Origin: Planococcus citri
Lineage: Eukaryota; Arthropoda; Insecta; Hemiptera; Pseudococcidae
Direction of reading: 5' to 3'
Assembly: GCF_950023065.1 (NCBI RefSeq)
Contig: NC_088677.1
Span: forward strand, 26,867,230 to 26,931,229
DNA: 64,000 bases
How positions within the stretch are numbered: position 1 is the first letter of the stretch; every line of letters starts with the position of its first letter. A program made the position numbers and the translations under genes. Positions 61,301-64,000 of this stretch are shown here, piece by piece. The notes beneath the pieces were generated by a model. That model was not told the DNA's origin, searched no databases, and saw nothing but the letters and a program-made list of their open reading frames with translations.

Positions 61301-63887
61301 ATTTCAAAATTTTCCACACAAACAGGAAACTTTTGATTTTTTGGATTTTTTAATTTTGAAAAAAGCTGGTCAAAAAACCACTCTTGAGGTGTCACTCCCA
61401 AAATCGGCTCAAATGTAGATAAACTCGTTAAACAGGTCGAGTATAATACACAACTCGATTTTTAGCTGCCCAACTGCATATTCACGCCTTCTGGAGCAAA
61501 TTCAAAATTCTGGAGAAATTGAAAAATCGCGCTGGAGGCTCCAGAATGGCTGGAAATTGTGAAATTTGGATTTGGGTAATTGATATCAGTTTTGGGACTT
61601 ATTTTGACCATTTTTATTGATCAAGTACGTACTTTTTTAAAAAAAAGCATAAATCGATAAAAACAGTCAATTTTGAATTTTCAAAAATTCGCCAAAAATC
61701 AAAAAATGAACTTGGGCAGCTGAAAATTTGGTTTTGGGAGTTTTAGACTATGCTCTTTCCAAAAATCGCGGTCCCGTTCAAATCGGAGTGTGACACCTCA
61801 AGAGGTTCCTTTCTAAGTTGATCAAAATGGGAACGGAAATCATGAATTCGAGAGGTATTTATGTTCACGTGTTCGTGTACGATATTTTTCGTTTTTTTCA
61901 AAAATGAAATAAAATAATCACTGGAAAAAATTTTAGATTTGTACCGGCACAAAAAAATTTGATATGTGCCAAAAACTGGAGAATTCGAAAATCCGCTTAA
62001 AGCTCCAGAACGGTTCGAAACCATCGCCAATCGATTCAGGAGGTCAAAAATAGGGTATAAACAAAATTTCAGCTTTCTAGATCAACTTGGAAAAATTTTG
62101 ATTTTTTTTTCATTTTTGGCCCAATTTGAAGTTTTGAAAAAGGGTCCATCGATTCCCCTTTGCTCGGTTCAAAAACGTTTGGGATACTTCTCTCGTCAAT
62201 TTGATTTTTTAAATTATTTTTCAAACCCTCCAGAAACTCGAGACCCGAAAAAATACCCCCCCCCCCACCTTTTTTTTTCAACCTTCTCATTCTATTATTT
62301 AGTTATTATATTCGAAATCAATTTCTTTAAATGATAGGTATTTTTAATGAAAAAAATTAAAACAATAATATATTCATTAAAATATTTCAAGATATTTTAC
62401 ACTTCTCTACTACCATCCCCTCTCCTTTCTTCCAACACCTTTCAGCCTGTTACTGAATTTCAACTATATAGGTACTAAAGACATCAGTTTCGATATTCAC
62501 CTGTACTTCGGTTCGACCAACATTACGACCGGTGACAACTCGACCTTGCAAAGTGGCCACTTGAGGATCAGCGATCCTTAATCCACGCATGACTAAATCA
62601 GTGATTTTCAGCCACGTTTTCCGATTGATCAAATAACTCATCCTTCCAGTCTCGTGATCGACAGCTTTGAAACGACAATACACCTGGTAAATTCAATAAC
62701 GAAAATTTAATCTCGGAGTTCATCAATAATTTTAACGAGAAAAATTCCATTATTTTTCAATAAAAGAAACCTTTAAGCCGGAAATTCAACGAAACAAGAA
62801 GTTGGAAAAGATTAAAATGCTGGTTTTTTTTTTGTTTTATTTTTTTTTACTCTACTCGATGAAAATAACCCACCTTTAGATATAGAAAATAACGAAAGGA
62901 AAAAGAAATCGATCGATTTTATTTCTTTGAAACTATACTTTTAGAACGCTAGGAAAAATTACTTTTCGTTTCTTTTGTTCTGAATACGATATATAAAGAG
63001 TAGGTAGGTCCTACTCCCATCGTTTCAACTGGAGAAAAAAAATCATCAATCGGTATAATTTTATTTCGATCCCCTTGAGTTTTAAGGTTTCGTTTAATAA
63101 CGCGTTTCCACTTTTTGAGAGAGAAAGAAAGAAAGAAAGCAAAACCGACGACTAAAAAAATATCTCTAGAATGTTTCAAGGGAATAATTTTTCAAAGGCG
63201 AATTTAAATGTCAAGTGTAGATAAGTTGTTTTATAAATATCCGTCGTCTAGCTCGGTAATTTATTCTTCAAAGGGCATTTTAAAGTAGAAATTTCGCTCT
63301 ATAAAGAGAAGACTATTTTGCAATCTTTTTCTTTCTTATTTTTATCAACTAATTTGATTCGTAAGTAGGTAGGTACTTAATTAATATAATATGGGGTTTC
63401 GTCATACTAATTATAGTAACCATAACTCACATCGATCGAAGCTTGTTGATATTTCAATTTACACGAAGAACCGTGTTTACTCGTATCCGAAGAGTATTCG
63501 GATGAAACCGAGTTCATATTTCCGTTATATTTCTTATTTTGCCATTTCTGTTCCGCATCTTCGGGCGATTTATCGTAGGTATTTTTCAAAGATCTTTTTA
63601 CTTTTCCAAATCTGCAAATTTAATTACGCGATAAGTTGAGAATGATCGCAATGAGGAAAATGGTTGGAGAAGGATGATCACCTTTGGACATTATCCGGTA
63701 CAATCCAGTCGTATATTTGACTCAGTTTGACATCCGAGACGGCGATATCGAGTTCTGATATTTCAGGCATCCATACGAGAAAACTAGCGGTACCGGTGAA
63801 CGTTTCGTATTTGACTAGAATTGTAGCATTCGAAGATCCGCGCATTTCCGATCCATCTACGTAGACCGAGCTACAAGAAGACGTTAC
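55340..63887 (-). CDS. TMEM132-family protein, 3' part (runs off window)
   Basis: TMEM132 proteins are single-pass neuronal membrane proteins with cohesin/Ig-like extracellular domains, proposed to link adhesion to actin. Six in-phase coding exons on the minus strand, 63887-63682, 63611-63431, 62683-62501, 60327-60136, 59667-58577 and 55928-55340, give the last 813 residues. The 5' exons lie beyond the window. Visible are YETFTGTASFLVWMPE, then RTEVQVVSPLTGRVLGAKEL, typical of the family, and IEVEFSDGSVTAISD. A membrane segment lies at about residues 445-467 of the fragment (GMYIILATFSFAIIVFVVSC), and the cytosolic HDWVWLG motif follows. The end is MDYRQIMEYFDNLKESTA. The tail carries a run of 13 His. 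The TMEM132 family is clear. It is likely the insect orthologue, called detonator in Drosophila. The introns hold several foldback elements. Confidence 0.93.
55664..55717 (-). repeat. histidine-tract triplet repeat in the TMEM132 tail
   Basis: A run of CAT/CAC codons gives 13 consecutive His, preceded by HRHKH, in the cytosolic tail. Mixed synonymous codons show that it is not a freshly slipped pure repeat. Confidence 0.9.
56003..58542. mobile_element. 2.5 kb long-TIR element in a TMEM132 intron
   Basis: The ends pair as 'atatagccgagggggc' against 'gccccccccgactatat', followed by 'ataaggatcacttgcaccccc' and 'gatcctccggga'. The arms (about 56003-56540 and 58000-58542) are close to the terminal repeats of the cargo-bearing element at 24-27 kb. 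The left arm is expanded by about three more units of roughly 230 bp with paired CTGGAGCCTCCAG words (56370-57080). The centre holds a second, unrelated foldback. No coding frame is recognisable, so this is a non-autonomous relative. It lies wholly within the intron between the last two exons. Confidence 0.8.
57157..57746. mobile_element. nested foldback element
   Basis: The left arm starts 'cctgccatgggtgac' and the right arm ends 'gtcacctatggcagg'. Both arms (about 280 bp each) contain 'ctctcgccgaggcgaacac' or its complement, and the centre is near 57,450. It is inserted in the interior of the 56,003-58,542 element. No coding capacity is seen. Confidence 0.8.
59690..60095. repeat. 400 bp hairpin repeat in a TMEM132 intron
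   Basis: The left arm (about 59690-59775, 'tagtatagatctgagggc', 'ggcacaattgcgg') is the inverse of the right arm (about 60010-60092). A 230 bp loop separates them. It lies in the intron between the exons 60136-60327 and 58577-59667. The arms are diverged, so it is an older MITE-like insertion. Confidence 0.7.
60535..62155. mobile_element. 1.6 kb foldback element in a TMEM132 intron
   Basis: Two arms of about 700 bp pair around a centre near 61,290. Matched blocks include 60,601-60,660 with 61,990-62,070 ('ccctatttttgacct'), 60,780-60,840 with 61,735-61,805 ('gaggtgtcacactccga') and 61,100-61,215 with 61,370-61,480 ('tgaggtgtcact'). Its outer part resembles the terminal repeats of the elements at 24 and 56 kb in word order, but is more diverged. 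No coding capacity is seen. Confidence 0.75.
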
Positions 63888-64000
63888 CTGAAACGAGATG
63901 AAAAAGAAACAATCATTCAGCCAGTCACACATACTGCAGTCAAATATGTACCTAGACCTACGCAGGCACACCTGCGATACGAAAATAAACGCCACCATTT

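Noticed and set aside
1..64000. tRNA, rRNA, LTR retrotransposon, LINE reverse transcriptase or viral genes
   Set aside because: I looked for cloverleaf ends, rRNA words and polymerase motifs in the long frames and saw none that I could support.

Overview
The window is nuclear DNA of an arthropod, most likely an insect. It is AT-rich and has spliceosomal introns with GT..AG ends, AATAAA signals, many small inverted-repeat elements and no bacterial-type operons. The frequent TAGGTAGGTACCTAC-like words, the intron style and the element load would suit a hemipteran such as a mealybug, but this is an impression. No sequence here fixes the species.

Positions 1 to about 35,200 hold no intact host gene that I can support. 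They carry a macrodomain (OARD1-like ADP-ribosyl hydrolase) pseudogene broken by nested insertions (1303-3695), degenerate tandem repeats with a 1.24 kb near-perfect palindrome (7,600-10,330), a 2.3 kb GGTGA/TCACC satellite (14,443-16,790) and hAT-like short elements (21,189-21,553 and 29,955-31,678). They also carry a 3.5 kb element with about 420 bp terminal inverted repeats (23,918-27,418). Its cargo is two diverged NADAR-like segments, one of them joined to a macrodomain.

Positions 35,300 to 64,000 are gene-dense. In order they hold prefoldin subunit 1 (+), a complete 22-exon SMG6 (-), TMEM17 (+), NDUFA6 (-), mitochondrial ribosomal protein L16 (+) and the 3' six coding exons of a TMEM132-family gene (-) that runs off the right edge. 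I rebuilt the exon structures from splice sites. The coding sums of SMG6 (4854), TMEM17 (576), NDUFA6 (369) and mRpL16 (738) are all multiples of three, which supports the models. PFDN1/SMG6, TMEM17/NDUFA6 and mRpL16/TMEM132 converge. SMG6/TMEM17 and NDUFA6/mRpL16 diverge, and the last pair, both mitochondrial, share a 455 bp interval.

The genes are housekeeping or neuronal/ciliary and do not form one pathway. The unusual biology is in the repeats. Three introns of the TMEM132 gene, or their parts, hold foldback elements, one of them a relative of the cargo-bearing element at 24-27 kb. These relatives share a near-palindromic word, CTGGAGCCTCCAG. The ADP-ribose-related cargo (NADAR-like plus macrodomain) inside a terminal-inverted-repeat element is the best candidate for an undescribed system, although the copy seen here is broken.
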